NCBI RefSeq assembly: GCF_000711875.1
Contig: NZ_JONM01000015.1
Location: 41,118 to 105,117 of the forward strand
Source of the DNA: Andreprevotia chitinilytica DSM 18519
GTDB taxonomy: Bacteria; Pseudomonadota; Gammaproteobacteria; Burkholderiales; Chitinibacteraceae
Direction of reading: 5' to 3'
DNA: 64,000 nt
A model generated the notes under the pieces. It saw only the letters and a list, made by a program, of their open reading frames with translations. It was not told where the DNA came from and searched no databases. The translations under genes were made by a program, and so were the position numbers. Below, piece by piece: positions 18,226 to 26,271 of this stretch (position 1 is the stretch's first letter; the number at the start of each line of letters is the position of its first letter).

Positions 18226-19049
18226 GAGTTGCTCCGCAACTTGGTTTCAAGAGAGCCGCGCAGCGTAGCATGCGACCGTCGACCGCATCTGATCCATCTA
18301 CGCTCGACGCGTCCCTATTTGCGTGAATACCGGATAAACAGGCCATTGAATGAAGCACCGTTGACCACTGCCGTAGTCGGCGGCATTTGATAACCTGAAG
18401 CTATCAATCACTGATTGAAATGGTGAATCGCCGCTTGGTGCGCGAGATTGTGGTACTGCCAACGCATATTGAAAAAGGCGCTTCGATTGAGAAGCGCCTT
18501 TTTCAATATGTGGATGCCGGTTGTGCAATGTGAGCTAAAGCTTTATTTCAAAAGTGCGTGTCAAAAATGCATGTCAATTTTAAATATGATCCGTTGTTCA
18601 CAAAGCTTGTTCGATCAATGGGTTGTTTTTTTATGTTTCTTGTGTCGGATTTGTTAATTCCATTTGACTTGGGTTTTTCAGATATCCAGTTCATCACGAT
18701 GCCCGCTTCACGTTGTGGTCTTTGCACTGCCATTCACCCAAATCACTATTCTTTTTTTCATTGCCCATGTCGCCGAAAGGGGAGGTTGATTCTCGAATTG
18801 GGCATGCGTGAAGTTTGATTTTCCAGTGGGGCGCTGCTTTCTGGCATGGAAGGAGTCGGATGCCACTATTCAAATCATTCTTTGGGCATATCAATCTTTT
18901 TTCGTAGTTGGAATGAAAAATAGCATTCACATCGTTGTCATTTGAGAGTGCAATGATTTCACTCGTCGAACGTATCCGAGTCTTGATGATTTGAATCGTT
19001 GCTGATTGCCCAATCATAGCGTGCAAGAAATTCTTATTCAGGAGGCATT
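18226..19049. other. AT-rich stretch without a supported gene
   Basis: About 820 bases. It contains a strong hairpin (18464-18510) and then some 500 bases that are much more AT-rich than the rest of the window. Short ORFs on both strands here lack ribosome sites and recognisable features. It may hold promoters, an unrecognised RNA or remnants of transferred DNA. The last part is the leader of the lipoprotein gene. Confidence 0.5.
18464..18510. terminator. Long perfect hairpin, probable bidirectional terminator
   Basis: Stem of 20 base pairs, CATATTGAAAAAGGCGCTTC paired with its exact complement, around a GATTGA-type loop, with A-run and T-run on the two arms. No gene ends immediately next to it on the plus strand, which is odd. 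Confidence 0.7.
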
Positions 19050-19259
19050 ATGCAGGCTACAGCCCTGATCCCCATGTTGGGCGTTCTATTGGCGGCGGTA
19101 TTTTTGTCGGGATGTAATCAAAGTGATTCTTCCGCCAATTCGGCCAGTGCGGTTAGCGCGGCTAACCCGGTCATTGCCTGCGGCGTATCGGCGACGGTGA
19201 AAAAGAGCTGCCCGCCAAGCCCGGCACCGGCATCCGGCAGTGCGGCCATTCAGCACTAA
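19050..19259 (+). CDS. Small lipoprotein
   Basis: 69 residues with a type II signal peptide: a hydrophobic N-terminus and lipobox LSGC at about 19-22, followed by a Ser/Ala-rich chain and two further cysteines (IACGVSATVKKSCPP). A very good ribosome site (CAGGAGG) precedes the ATG. It lies 77 bases before the phospholipase gene on the same strand and may be co-transcribed. Function unknown. Confidence 0.7.
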   Translation: MQATALIPMLGVLLAAVFLSGCNQSDSSANSASAVSAANPVIACGVSATVKKSCPPSPAPASGSAAIQH

Positions 19260-19336
19260 GCACGGCTGATTCCCGTACCTGCCGGTGCGGCATTGATCGT
19301 CTGACAATCGCATTTCAAATCGATGAGAAGCTTCCC

Positions 19337-21457
19337 ATGGCGACCAAAGATCGTAGAGATTTCCTGAAAATGTTCGCAAGCACGGCCGGTGCTGCCGCTG
19401 CGATGACCTTGATCCCGGAGTCGATCCGCAAGGCATTGGCGATCGAAGCCAATTCCGTCACCGGCACGATCAACGATGTGCAGCACATCGTGGTCTTCAT
19501 GCAAGAGAACCGCTCTTTTGACCATTATCTGGGCCATCTGAAGGGCGTGCGCGGCTACAACGACCGTTTTCCGGTCACGCTGCCCAACGGGTTGCCGGTC
19601 TGGTTTCAGCCACGTAAAGAGGATCAGACGCAAACGGTGCTGCCGTTCCGGTACGACACGACCAATCCCAACGTCAACGCGCAGTGCGTCGGGGGCTTGC
19701 CCCATAACTGGGCGACTTCGCATGCCGCGATCAACAACGGCAAGAATGACCAATGGGCGGTCCAGAAATCCAATCTGACGATGGGTTACCACACCCGGGA
19801 CGACATCCCGTTCCACTACGCCCTGGCCGATGCCTTCACGGTGTGCGACCACTATTTCTGTTCCATCCCCGGCCAGACGCATCCGAATCGCATGTACTTG
19901 ATGACCGGAATGATCGATCCGACCGGTGCCGGTGGCGGGCCACTGCTCGACAACACGGACTATGTCGACAACCAGTTCGACAAGCAGCAGATGGCGCCAT
20001 TTACCTGGACGACGTATCCGGAGCGCCTGGAAGCGGCCGGCATTTCCTGGCAGATCTATCAGCAGGGCACCAATTTCGACAATTACACCGGCAATTACGG
20101 CACGAACGTGCTCGCCAACTTCGCGAACTTCGTCAATGCGCCGGCCGGGTCGTCATTGCAGCAAAAGGCCATGACGACGCGCACGATTCAGCAGCTCAAG
20201 ACGGATGTGATGGCCAATGCGCTGCCACAAGTCTCGTGGCTGTTGCCGCCGGCCGCTTATTCGGAACATCCCAAATTCACGCCGCTGTATGGCGCTGAAT
20301 ACATTGCCGGCATTCTGGACGCGCTTACCGCGAACCCAGACGTCTGGAGCAAGACCGTGCTCTTCATCATGTATGACGAGAACGACGGGTTTTTCGATCA
20401 TGTGGTTCCACCGCAGGCACCGACCTTGCCGGGAAGCGGGCAGAGCACCGTGAGCATCGATGCGGAACGCCACAGCCTGATCAATCAATTTCAGACCGGC
20501 AGCTTTACCGTAGACAACCTGCCGTACGGGATGGGGCCGCGCGTGCCGATGACCGTGGTATCGCCGTGGTCCAAGGGCGGTTTTGTCTGCTCGCAGGTAT
20601 TCGATCACACGTCCGTGCTGCAATTCATCGAGAAGCGATTCGGCGTCATCGAACCGAACATCAGCCCGTGGCGGCGGGCGGTATCCGGTGATCTGACGGC
20701 GGCCTTCAATTTCGCCTCTCCCGATGCAACCGTGCCGGCTTTGCCGAATACGCAAGGCTATATCGCCGCTGCCGATGCGCAGTGCCTGCGGGCAGCTCCC
20801 GTGACCGCCCCGGCGATCGGTGCTGCGCAAACGGTACTGGCGCAAGAATCTGGCGTTCGCCATGCGCGGGCGCTGCCTTATGAATTGCACGTCAATGGCC
20901 AATTCAATCCGGCGTTGGCCAGCTATTCGATCACCTTTGCCAATTCCGGCCGGCAAGGGGCGCATTTTTGGGTGTATTCGAATGATCCAACGGTCAGCCC
21001 ACGCCGCTATACGGTCGAAGCCGGCAAGCAACTGACCGATACATGGGCGCTGGATACCACCGGCCATTACCAATTGAGCGTGTACGGCCCCAATGGTTTT
21101 TTCCGGCGATTTGCCGGCGATTCAAGCGCTGACTTCAGTAAGGGCCCGGAAATCATCACTTGCTACGACGTCGGGAATGGCAATTTGTATCTGACCTTGA
21201 TCAACGCCAGCACGAAGCCATTGACGTTCACCGTGGCGGATCAAGCCTATGGGCAAGGTTCGCGCCAATACACCATTCCGGTGGGTGGCACGCAGGAAGA
21301 CTATTGGGATTTGTCTTGCGCGGCGTGCTGGTATGACTTGCTGGTGACAGTCAGTACGCTCGGCGGATTTCAACGCCGCTTGGCCGGGCATGTCGAGAAC
21401 GGGCTAGCCAGCACCAGCGACCCGGCTGCGGTCGCACCTGTATTGACGGCGGTATGA
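19337..21457 (+). CDS. Phosphocholine-specific (non-hemolytic type) phospholipase C
   Basis: 706 residues, typical for the bacterial PlcN/PlcH family, which hydrolyses phosphatidylcholine and related lipids outside the cytoplasm. The N-terminus has a Tat signal (DRRDFLKMFASTAGAAAAMT). The phosphoesterase core shows HIVVFMQENRSFDHYLG, the DNDG-like MYDENDGFFDHV metal region and GPRVPMTVVSPWSKGG. Two C-terminal beta domains of the DUF756 kind follow (about 510-690). Expected export is by Tat to the periplasm or outside. The preceding small lipoprotein may be part of the same unit. Could serve phosphate scavenging; no Pho box was identified. Confidence 0.93.
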   Translation: MATKDRRDFLKMFASTAGAAAAMTLIPESIRKALAIEANSVTGTINDVQHIVVFMQENRSFDHYLGHLKGVRGYNDRFPVTLPNGLPVWFQPRKEDQTQTVLPFRYDTTNPNVNAQCVGGLPHNWATSHAAINNGKNDQWAVQKSNLTMGYHTRDDIPFHYALADAFTVCDHYFCSIPGQTHPNRMYLMTGMIDPTGAGGGPLLDNTDYVDNQFDKQQMAPFTWTTYPERLEAAGISWQIYQQGTNFDNYTGNYGTNVLANFANFVNAPAGSSLQQKAMTTRTIQQLKTDVMANALPQVSWLLPPAAYSEHPKFTPLYGAEYIAGILDALTANPDVWSKTVLFIMYDENDGFFDHVVPPQAPTLPGSGQSTVSIDAERHSLINQFQTGSFTVDNLPYGMGPRVPMTVVSPWSKGGFVCSQVFDHTSVLQFIEKRFGVIEPNISPWRRAVSGDLTAAFNFASPDATVPALPNTQGYIAAADAQCLRAAPVTAPAIGAAQTVLAQESGVRHARALPYELHVNGQFNPALASYSITFANSGRQGAHFWVYSNDPTVSPRRYTVEAGKQLTDTWALDTTGHYQLSVYGPNGFFRRFAGDSSADFSKGPEIITCYDVGNGNLYLTLINASTKPLTFTVADQAYGQGSRQYTIPVGGTQEDYWDLSCAACWYDLLVTVSTLGGFQRRLAGHVENGLASTSDPAAVAPVLTAV

Positions 21458-21552
21458 ACGACCTACCATCCGCCGCGAATAATGTCTGCTTGGGCGAATA
21501 AGCAGGTTGCTACCAAGGGTGTTCTTGCCGTTAATGCATGCTGTGTGAATAC

Positions 21553-21583
21553 ATCAAAGGCTCCGTAATCCGGGGCCTTTGAT
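21553..21583. terminator. Terminator hairpin after the phospholipase gene
   Basis: ATCAAAGGCTCCG / CGGGGCCTTTGAT stem with one mismatch and a short loop. It lies between the phospholipase stop and the ridA-like start. Confidence 0.65.
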
Positions 21584-21618
21584 GTTGTTGGCTTCTATTC
21601 CTCATTGCGTGGACAAAC

Positions 21619-22014
21619 ATGAACGTTGAAACCCATACCCCGGCATCGCTCTTCAAGCCCATCGGCCCGTATAGCCACATCGCCAAGGCTGGCCCGTTCA
21701 TCAATGTCTCCGGCACGCCCGGCGTTGATCCGGCCACTGGCCAGATGGCCGGGCCGGATGCGTATTCCCAGTCGCGGCAAATTCTGTTGAACATGCGCGC
21801 CATGCTGGAATCGGTCGGCGCGACGCTGGAAAACGTCCTGCACGTGCATGTGTTCCTCAAGCACGTCGACGATTTCGCCGAGATGAACCGGGCCTATGCA
21901 GAGGCGTTCGGCGATCACCTGCCGGCTCGCACCGTGATTTGCGTTGCTGACCTACCCAAACGCGATGCCTTGCTTACGATGAATCTGAATGCGGTTATGA
22001 GTGAAGTTGGCTAG
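21619..22014 (+). CDS. RidA/YjgF/YER057c family imine deaminase
   Basis: 131 residues. Members hydrolyse reactive enamine/imine intermediates made by PLP enzymes. Family features seen: a start region with IGPYSHIAKAGPFINVSGTPG, ATGQMAGPDAYSQSRQILLNM, the ENVLHVHVFLKHVDDFAEMN segment and the C-terminal PARTVICVADLP, which carries the substrate-binding Arg. No metabolic partner gene is adjacent. Confidence 0.9.
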   Translation: MNVETHTPASLFKPIGPYSHIAKAGPFINVSGTPGVDPATGQMAGPDAYSQSRQILLNMRAMLESVGATLENVLHVHVFLKHVDDFAEMNRAYAEAFGDHLPARTVICVADLPKRDALLTMNLNAVMSEVG

Positions 22015-22029
22015 GTCGCTCAGACGCAC

Positions 22030-23019
22030 TCACGCAACGGGGTAGGAACTCAGCAATCGCTGTACGAACGCAGCGGTTTTTGGCGTATCTGCCCATTTGG
22101 TGCGATACCAGCTGCGGTGGATCAGGAAATTATCGAGCGTCGTCGTGCCGGTTCCATCCACCAGACTGGCCAGCTCAGCCCGAAACGCAGCGGGGTCGCG
22201 CCGACCCGCACCGCCGCGCCGGCCGTTGTTATAGAAAGCAACAACGGCGGCCAGCACTTGCTGGCGTTCTTCCTTGATGGCCCCCGTCTTGTCGAGCTGA
22301 ATGAATGCCTCGATCTGATTCACCGTATGTTCGGCCCACAGGATGCGCCTTCCCTGCAGCGTTGAGCTCTCCACATAAGTGTCCGCGCCGTCGTAGGCGG
22401 CCATTCTGATCTGGATCGCCTCGCCGGCGAACGTATGCAGCACCTTCGTATAAGGCACCTTGGATTTGTACAAGCCGGGGTGATTCCGTCCCAGTTTGGG
22501 CACTTGCACCCGGTTCGTAATCAGGTCGATGGTCGTGCGTCCATCCTTGGTCGCCACGATGGATTCGGTTCTTCCCACCAGATCGACATAAATGCCGCCG
22601 TCGGCCAGCTTCTTGTGCAACTTGGCCGCCGGGGAGCTGTGTGCGCCGCCGTCGGGTGTGCGGGCGAACAGGCACGAGATCATGTTGATCTGCGTGGCCG
22701 CGCTTTCCGCCTTGCTGGTGGCGCGATCGCGCAAGGCAAACGCCAGCATGGCCGCGAGATCGTCCACGGTCTGCTTGATTTTTTCCGTGTCGTCGGTGAT
22801 GAAGTCAATTCCCACGCCGCCATGCCCGGAGATATAAATCTTCACCCGCTCAGCCCGATCGGCCGGCACCTTGCCGTGTAGCACCGCCTTCAGTGGCCCG
22901 TCGTCGAAATACAGCTCCTCGTAGCCGTTGTCCTTGTGCTTGGTCTGCATGCGCTCCTGAAACTGCGATAGCACGTTGGGCAGCATGTTGCGCCAGGTGA
23001 TGAGGATGGTTTTGCTCAC
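22030..23019 (-). CDS. Unknown protein with a caspase-fold-like His/Cys pair
   Basis: 329 residues from a GTG start. Not a family I can name with certainty. Residues about 58-72 (RVKIYISGHGGVGIDF) and 111-119 (INMISCLFA) resemble the catalytic His (66) and Cys (116) strands of clan CD peptidases such as the C80 cysteine-protease domain of RTX/MARTX toxins and CHAT domains, each at the end of a hydrophobic beta strand. The C-terminal half is unrecognised and partly basic. There is no signal peptide and no neighbouring toxin or substrate gene. It may be a cytoplasmic protease or a degenerate relative. Confidence 0.6.
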   Translation of the reverse strand: MSKTILITWRNMLPNVLSQFQERMQTKHKDNGYEELYFDDGPLKAVLHGKVPADRAERVKIYISGHGGVGIDFITDDTEKIKQTVDDLAAMLAFALRDRATSKAESAATQINMISCLFARTPDGGAHSSPAAKLHKKLADGGIYVDLVGRTESIVATKDGRTTIDLITNRVQVPKLGRNHPGLYKSKVPYTKVLHTFAGEAIQIRMAAYDGADTYVESSTLQGRRILWAEHTVNQIEAFIQLDKTGAIKEERQQVLAAVVAFYNNGRRGGAGRRDPAAFRAELASLVDGTGTTTLDNFLIHRSWYRTKWADTPKTAAFVQRLLSSYPVA

Positions 23020-23295
23020 GGCGAGGCCTTTGGTTCGGATATGACAAATGAGGTCCGACTAAGCATGGGCAAGGATTTTGGAAAAGTCAGCTTCAAAATC
23101 CTGGCACAGAGGGTTATTTCCCGCTTCGAGCATGATCTCGCTCCGAGTACCGGCCATCATTGCGAAGGCCTTGCCCGTTGCGGCTTGCGCCGCGTCTCAG
23201 CGGGCGCACCGTTGCGCAAGCTTGATATTGGTCAAGCTGCCGCAGCACCACTCCGCCTACAGTCCACGGTTCGCCATCGATGACCGAGGACCGCC

Positions 23296-24489
23296 ATGTT
23301 GCTGCATCGCCTGAATGACTCCCGCTTGAATGAAAACAACCTGCCTGCCTTGCGCATCCGCAACCGAACCTTGCTGCCGATTGTGCAGGGCGGCATGGGG
23401 ATCGGGATTTCCGCGCATCGACTGGCCGGGGCCGTGGCGGCATGCGGCGCGGTGGGCACCATCGCCAGCGTCGATCTGCGTCACCACCATCCCGATCTGC
23501 TCGAACGCAGCAAGCACCTCCGCGATGCAAAAGCGATCGATGCGCTGAATCTGCAAGCGCTGGATCGCGAAGTGAAGCAGGCGCTGGCGATTGCAGATGG
23601 CCGCGGCATGGTGGCGGTGAATGTGATGAAGGCAGTGGATGCGCACGCCGAATACGTCCGACAAGCGTGTGAGAGCGGCGCGCACGCCATCGTGATGGGG
23701 GCGGGGCTGCCGCTTGATCTGCCTGAGCTGACTGCCGATTACCCGCACGTGGCACGCATTCCGATCTTGTCCGACGCACGTGGCATCGCGGTCGTGCTGA
23801 AGAAATGGTTGCGCAAGCAGGTGCTGCCGGATGCCATCGTGATTGAGCACCCACGCTTTGCCGGCGGCCATCTGGGTTCGGCCAAGATCGAGGAAATTGG
23901 CGACCCGCGTTTCCATTTCGAAACCGTGTTGCCTGCCGTGTTCACGTTGTTTCGCGAATTGGGGCTGGAGCAGGAACGTATTCCGCTGATTTGCGCCGGT
24001 GGCATCCATCGGCCGGAACAGGTTCGCGAACTGATCCAGCTCGGCGCGGCCGGGGTGCAATTGGGTACGGCGTTTGCCGTCACCGAAGAGTGCGATGCCC
24101 ACGCCGACTTCAAGAAAGTGCTGGCCGACGCCACGCCGGACGAGATCGTCGATTTCATGAGCGTGGCTGGTTTGCCGGCACGTGCCGTAGCCACGCCTTG
24201 GCTCAAGAACTATCTGCGACGGGAAGAGAAACTGCAAAGCGTTGCCAAGTGCGATCGCAACCGCTGCACCCAGGCGCTGCATTGCCTCACCGCTTGCGGA
24301 CTGCGGGATGGCTTGGTGAAGGCTGGCCAGTTCTGCATCGATACCCAACTGGCAGCGGCGCTACGCGGCGAGGTCAAGAAAGGGCTGTTCTTTCGGGGTA
24401 GCGCGCCGTTGCCGTTCGGCAAGGCCATCCGCCCGGTGAGGGAACTGATCGAGTACTTGCTGGGTGGACTCGTCCCGGTAATGCGATAG
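23296..24489 (+). CDS. Nitronate monooxygenase / 2-nitropropane dioxygenase-family flavoprotein
   Basis: 397 residues with the TIM-barrel NPD fold: VQGGMGIGISAHRLAGAVA near the N-terminus, HAIVMGAGLPLDLP, the catalytic-His segment IEHPRFAGGHLG, and the FMN-phosphate region ICAGGIHRPEQVRELIQLGAAGVQLGTAF (shown here only by its features). A Cys-containing C-terminal segment (KCDRNRCTQ, CLTACGL) is typical of the longer bacterial subfamily. It probably oxidises nitronates or a related enolate using FMN. Divergent from the gene at 22030. Confidence 0.88.
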   Translation: MLLHRLNDSRLNENNLPALRIRNRTLLPIVQGGMGIGISAHRLAGAVAACGAVGTIASVDLRHHHPDLLERSKHLRDAKAIDALNLQALDREVKQALAIADGRGMVAVNVMKAVDAHAEYVRQACESGAHAIVMGAGLPLDLPELTADYPHVARIPILSDARGIAVVLKKWLRKQVLPDAIVIEHPRFAGGHLGSAKIEEIGDPRFHFETVLPAVFTLFRELGLEQERIPLICAGGIHRPEQVRELIQLGAAGVQLGTAFAVTEECDAHADFKKVLADATPDEIVDFMSVAGLPARAVATPWLKNYLRREEKLQSVAKCDRNRCTQALHCLTACGLRDGLVKAGQFCIDTQLAAALRGEVKKGLFFRGSAPLPFGKAIRPVRELIEYLLGGLVPVMR

Positions 24490-24613
24490 CAATGGTGGCA
24501 GCGCTGCTGCGTTGCCACTTGTCGCGCCGCTCGTAACAGCGATGTTGCCTCCATGCCTTATGACGTATAAATTGTTTATACCGTTTATATCGTTTTACAT
24601 GAAGGAGTCGTCA

Positions 24614-25198
24614 ATGAGTGCCGAGAAAACTGTAGTGACCAAGTCCCCCGCCGCCCCGGCTGCCGTGGCTAAACCGGCTGCTACGCCGGCAAAGGCCACC
24701 CCGGCCACCCCGGCCAAGCCGACTGCCAAACCCGCAGCTGTCGCCAAGCCTGTACCTGCGGCGAAGGCGGCGGTTGCTGCGCCAGCCAAGCCTGCTGTGA
24801 AGCCGGCAGCCAAACCGGTCGCCAAACCTGTTCCCAAATCAGCTCCCAAGCCCGCACCGGCGGCGAAGGCGACTGCCCAGGTCAAGCCAGCCAAAGCAGT
24901 GGTGAAGGCGTCCCCGGCAGCCGCGCCCAAGGCCGATGCTAAAGCGGGCAAAGCCGGCAAGGACAAGAGCGCTGGCAAAAAGCCAAAGTTGGTGCGCGAT
25001 AGCTTCACCTTCCCGGAGCAAGACTATGCGCTGCTGGCCGCGTTGAAGGGCCGCGTCATCAAGTCAGGCAAGGAAGTGAAGAAGAGCGAACTGGTACGCG
25101 CCGGCCTCGCCGTGCTGGCTGCCCTGTCGGACGATGCGCTGCTGAAGGCGGTTTCCAGCTTGGAAAAGCTGAAAACCGGTCGCCCGGCCAAGGAATGA
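24614..25198 (+). CDS. Ala/Pro/Lys-rich protein with a C-terminal DNA-binding-type domain
   Basis: 194 residues from the ATG at 24614 (MSAEKTVVTKSP), which has an AAGGAG site; an open frame upstream starts at 24512. Residues about 10-125 are histone-H1-like low complexity of Ala, Pro, Lys and Val (KPAAKPVAKPVPK-type repeats). Residues 130-194 form a folded helical domain (LVRDSFTFPEQDYALLAALK, then KKSELVRAGLAVLAAL) like the ribbon-helix-helix-type tails seen in many betaproteobacteria. Likely a nucleoid-associated or regulatory DNA-binding protein. Upstream is a short AT-rich promoter region. Confidence 0.75.
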   Translation: MSAEKTVVTKSPAAPAAVAKPAATPAKATPATPAKPTAKPAAVAKPVPAAKAAVAAPAKPAVKPAAKPVAKPVPKSAPKPAPAAKATAQVKPAKAVVKASPAAAPKADAKAGKAGKDKSAGKKPKLVRDSFTFPEQDYALLAALKGRVIKSGKEVKKSELVRAGLAVLAALSDDALLKAVSSLEKLKTGRPAKE

Positions 25199-25310
25199 TG
25201 TTGGCCGCATCGGTGCAATCAGGCTGACCCGGCGTCCGACGGCTGCGGAACGCGATTGCTGCGGTTGAGGTGGCCGGTCCGCAATGAACTGCGATGGAAG
25301 ATCGACCAAG

Positions 25311-25342
25311 AAAAAAGCCGCTCAACGATGAGCGGCTTTTTT
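25311..25342. terminator. Bidirectional terminator between convergent genes
   Basis: AAAAAAGCCGCTCA / TGAGCGGCTTTTTT hairpin with a small loop. It lies between the end of the Ala/Lys-rich gene and the end of the TM2 gene on the other strand. Confidence 0.93.
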
Positions 25343-25359
25343 CGTCGGGGAAGAGTGCT

Positions 25360-25575
25360 TCAAGTCCACTCGGTGATCTTGTTGCCTTGTTTATCGGTAA
25401 AGCTGCCGACCAGGATCATGATGAAATCGATCAGGGCCCAGATGCCCAAACCACCCAGCGTCACCAATTGCAGAACACCGGTGCCGATCTTGCCGACATA
25501 GAAGCGGTGCACGCCAAAGCCGCCGAGGAAGAAGCACAGCAGCGCCACGGTCAGAATGCGTTTGTCGCTCATCAT
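25360..25575 (-). CDS. TM2-domain membrane protein
   Basis: 71 residues, two transmembrane helices. [20 protein letters not shown] followed by [14 protein letters not shown] is the TM2 signature. These proteins are common small inner-membrane proteins of unknown function. The start is four bases from the stop of the DUF4870 gene at 25580, so the two are a transcriptional pair. Confidence 0.9.
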   Translation of the reverse strand: MMSDKRILTVALLCFFLGGFGVHRFYVGKIGTGVLQLVTLGGLGIWALIDFIMILVGSFTDKQGNKITEWT

Positions 25576-25579
25576 GGCC

Positions 25580-25960
25580 TCACTTGATCAGACGGATATT
25601 GAACGGCAGGCGATAGGCAATGCCCTTGCTGGCGTTCACGGCACCGAGAATGCAGAACACCAGATGCAGGATGCCGACCGCGGCCATCACGAGGAAGCCG
25701 ATGATCAGGAAGGCTGTCACCACGCCGATGATGTAACCAATGGCGGCAGTGATCGACCAGTTCAGCGCTTCCTTGGCTTGATCGGTGACGAATTCGTCAT
25801 CCTTTTTGACCAGGAACACGACCAGCGGCGGAATGAAGCCGAAGATCAGGGTGCCGATCCAGAGCAATACGGCAAAGGTGTGGGAATCGTTGGTGGCCTT
25901 GCTGGCCGTGGCGGGTGCGTTGCTGCTTGCAGCCGGCTCGTCGTTTTGAATTTCGCTCAT
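25580..25960 (-). CDS. DUF4870 (Tic20-like) membrane protein
   Basis: 126 residues. After a polar Ala/Ser-rich N-terminus there are three hydrophobic stretches (about 28-50, 68-92 and 93-108). [21 protein letters not shown] and [20 protein letters not shown] are typical of DUF4870. Function unknown. Co-oriented and nearly touching the TM2 gene, a common pairing of small membrane proteins. Confidence 0.88.
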   Translation of the reverse strand: MSEIQNDEPAASSNAPATASKATNDSHTFAVLLWIGTLIFGFIPPLVVFLVKKDDEFVTDQAKEALNWSITAAIGYIIGVVTAFLIIGFLVMAAVGILHLVFCILGAVNASKGIAYRLPFNIRLIK

Positions 25961-26061
25961 CTTGGTATCCCCGTAAGTGATGGTGCGTTGTATGTGCTAC
26001 GCATCTTAGACGTCGTGGAAATAAAGAGCCAAATTGACGTCAAATTTAATGTTTAAAACGC

Positions 26062-26250
26062 AAAAACCGGCCATTGTGCCGATGCCGCTCCCTTAAGAAA
26101 ATTGTCCCCTCTCCCACTTGTGGGAGAGGGCTAGGGAGAGGGTGCTTGCAAGGGCATTGCTCTTGGCTCGGCCCTCTCCCCCGGCCCCTCTCCCACAAGT
26201 GGGAGAGGGGAGTGCTTAAGTGATCGGCATTGGCACAACGGCCGGTTTTT
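26062..26250. terminator. Terminator stem whose loop contains a repeat element
   Basis: Outer arms AAAAACCGGCCATTGTGCC and GGCACAACGGCCGGTTTTT are complementary, continuing inward through ATGCC/GGCAT and CTTAAG. Between them lies the palindromic element 26104-26210. The outer hairpin faces the end of the binding-protein gene at 26272 on the minus strand and looks like its original terminator, later split by the element. Confidence 0.7.
26104..26210. repeat. Palindromic repeat, CTCTCCCA-TGGGAGAG family, copy 3
   Basis: Two hairpins CTCTCCCACTTGTGGGAGAG and CTCTCCCACAAGTGGGAGAG face each other around a spacer with GGGTGCTTGC. It lies inside the loop of the terminator 26062-26250. Confidence 0.85.
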
Positions 26251-26271
26251 CTGGTGGGTCGACGACGTTGA

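Noticed and set aside
18694..19026. Minus-strand ORF of 110 codons in the AT-rich stretch
   Set aside because: No ribosome site, no recognisable motif, and composition like noncoding DNA; left as unannotated.
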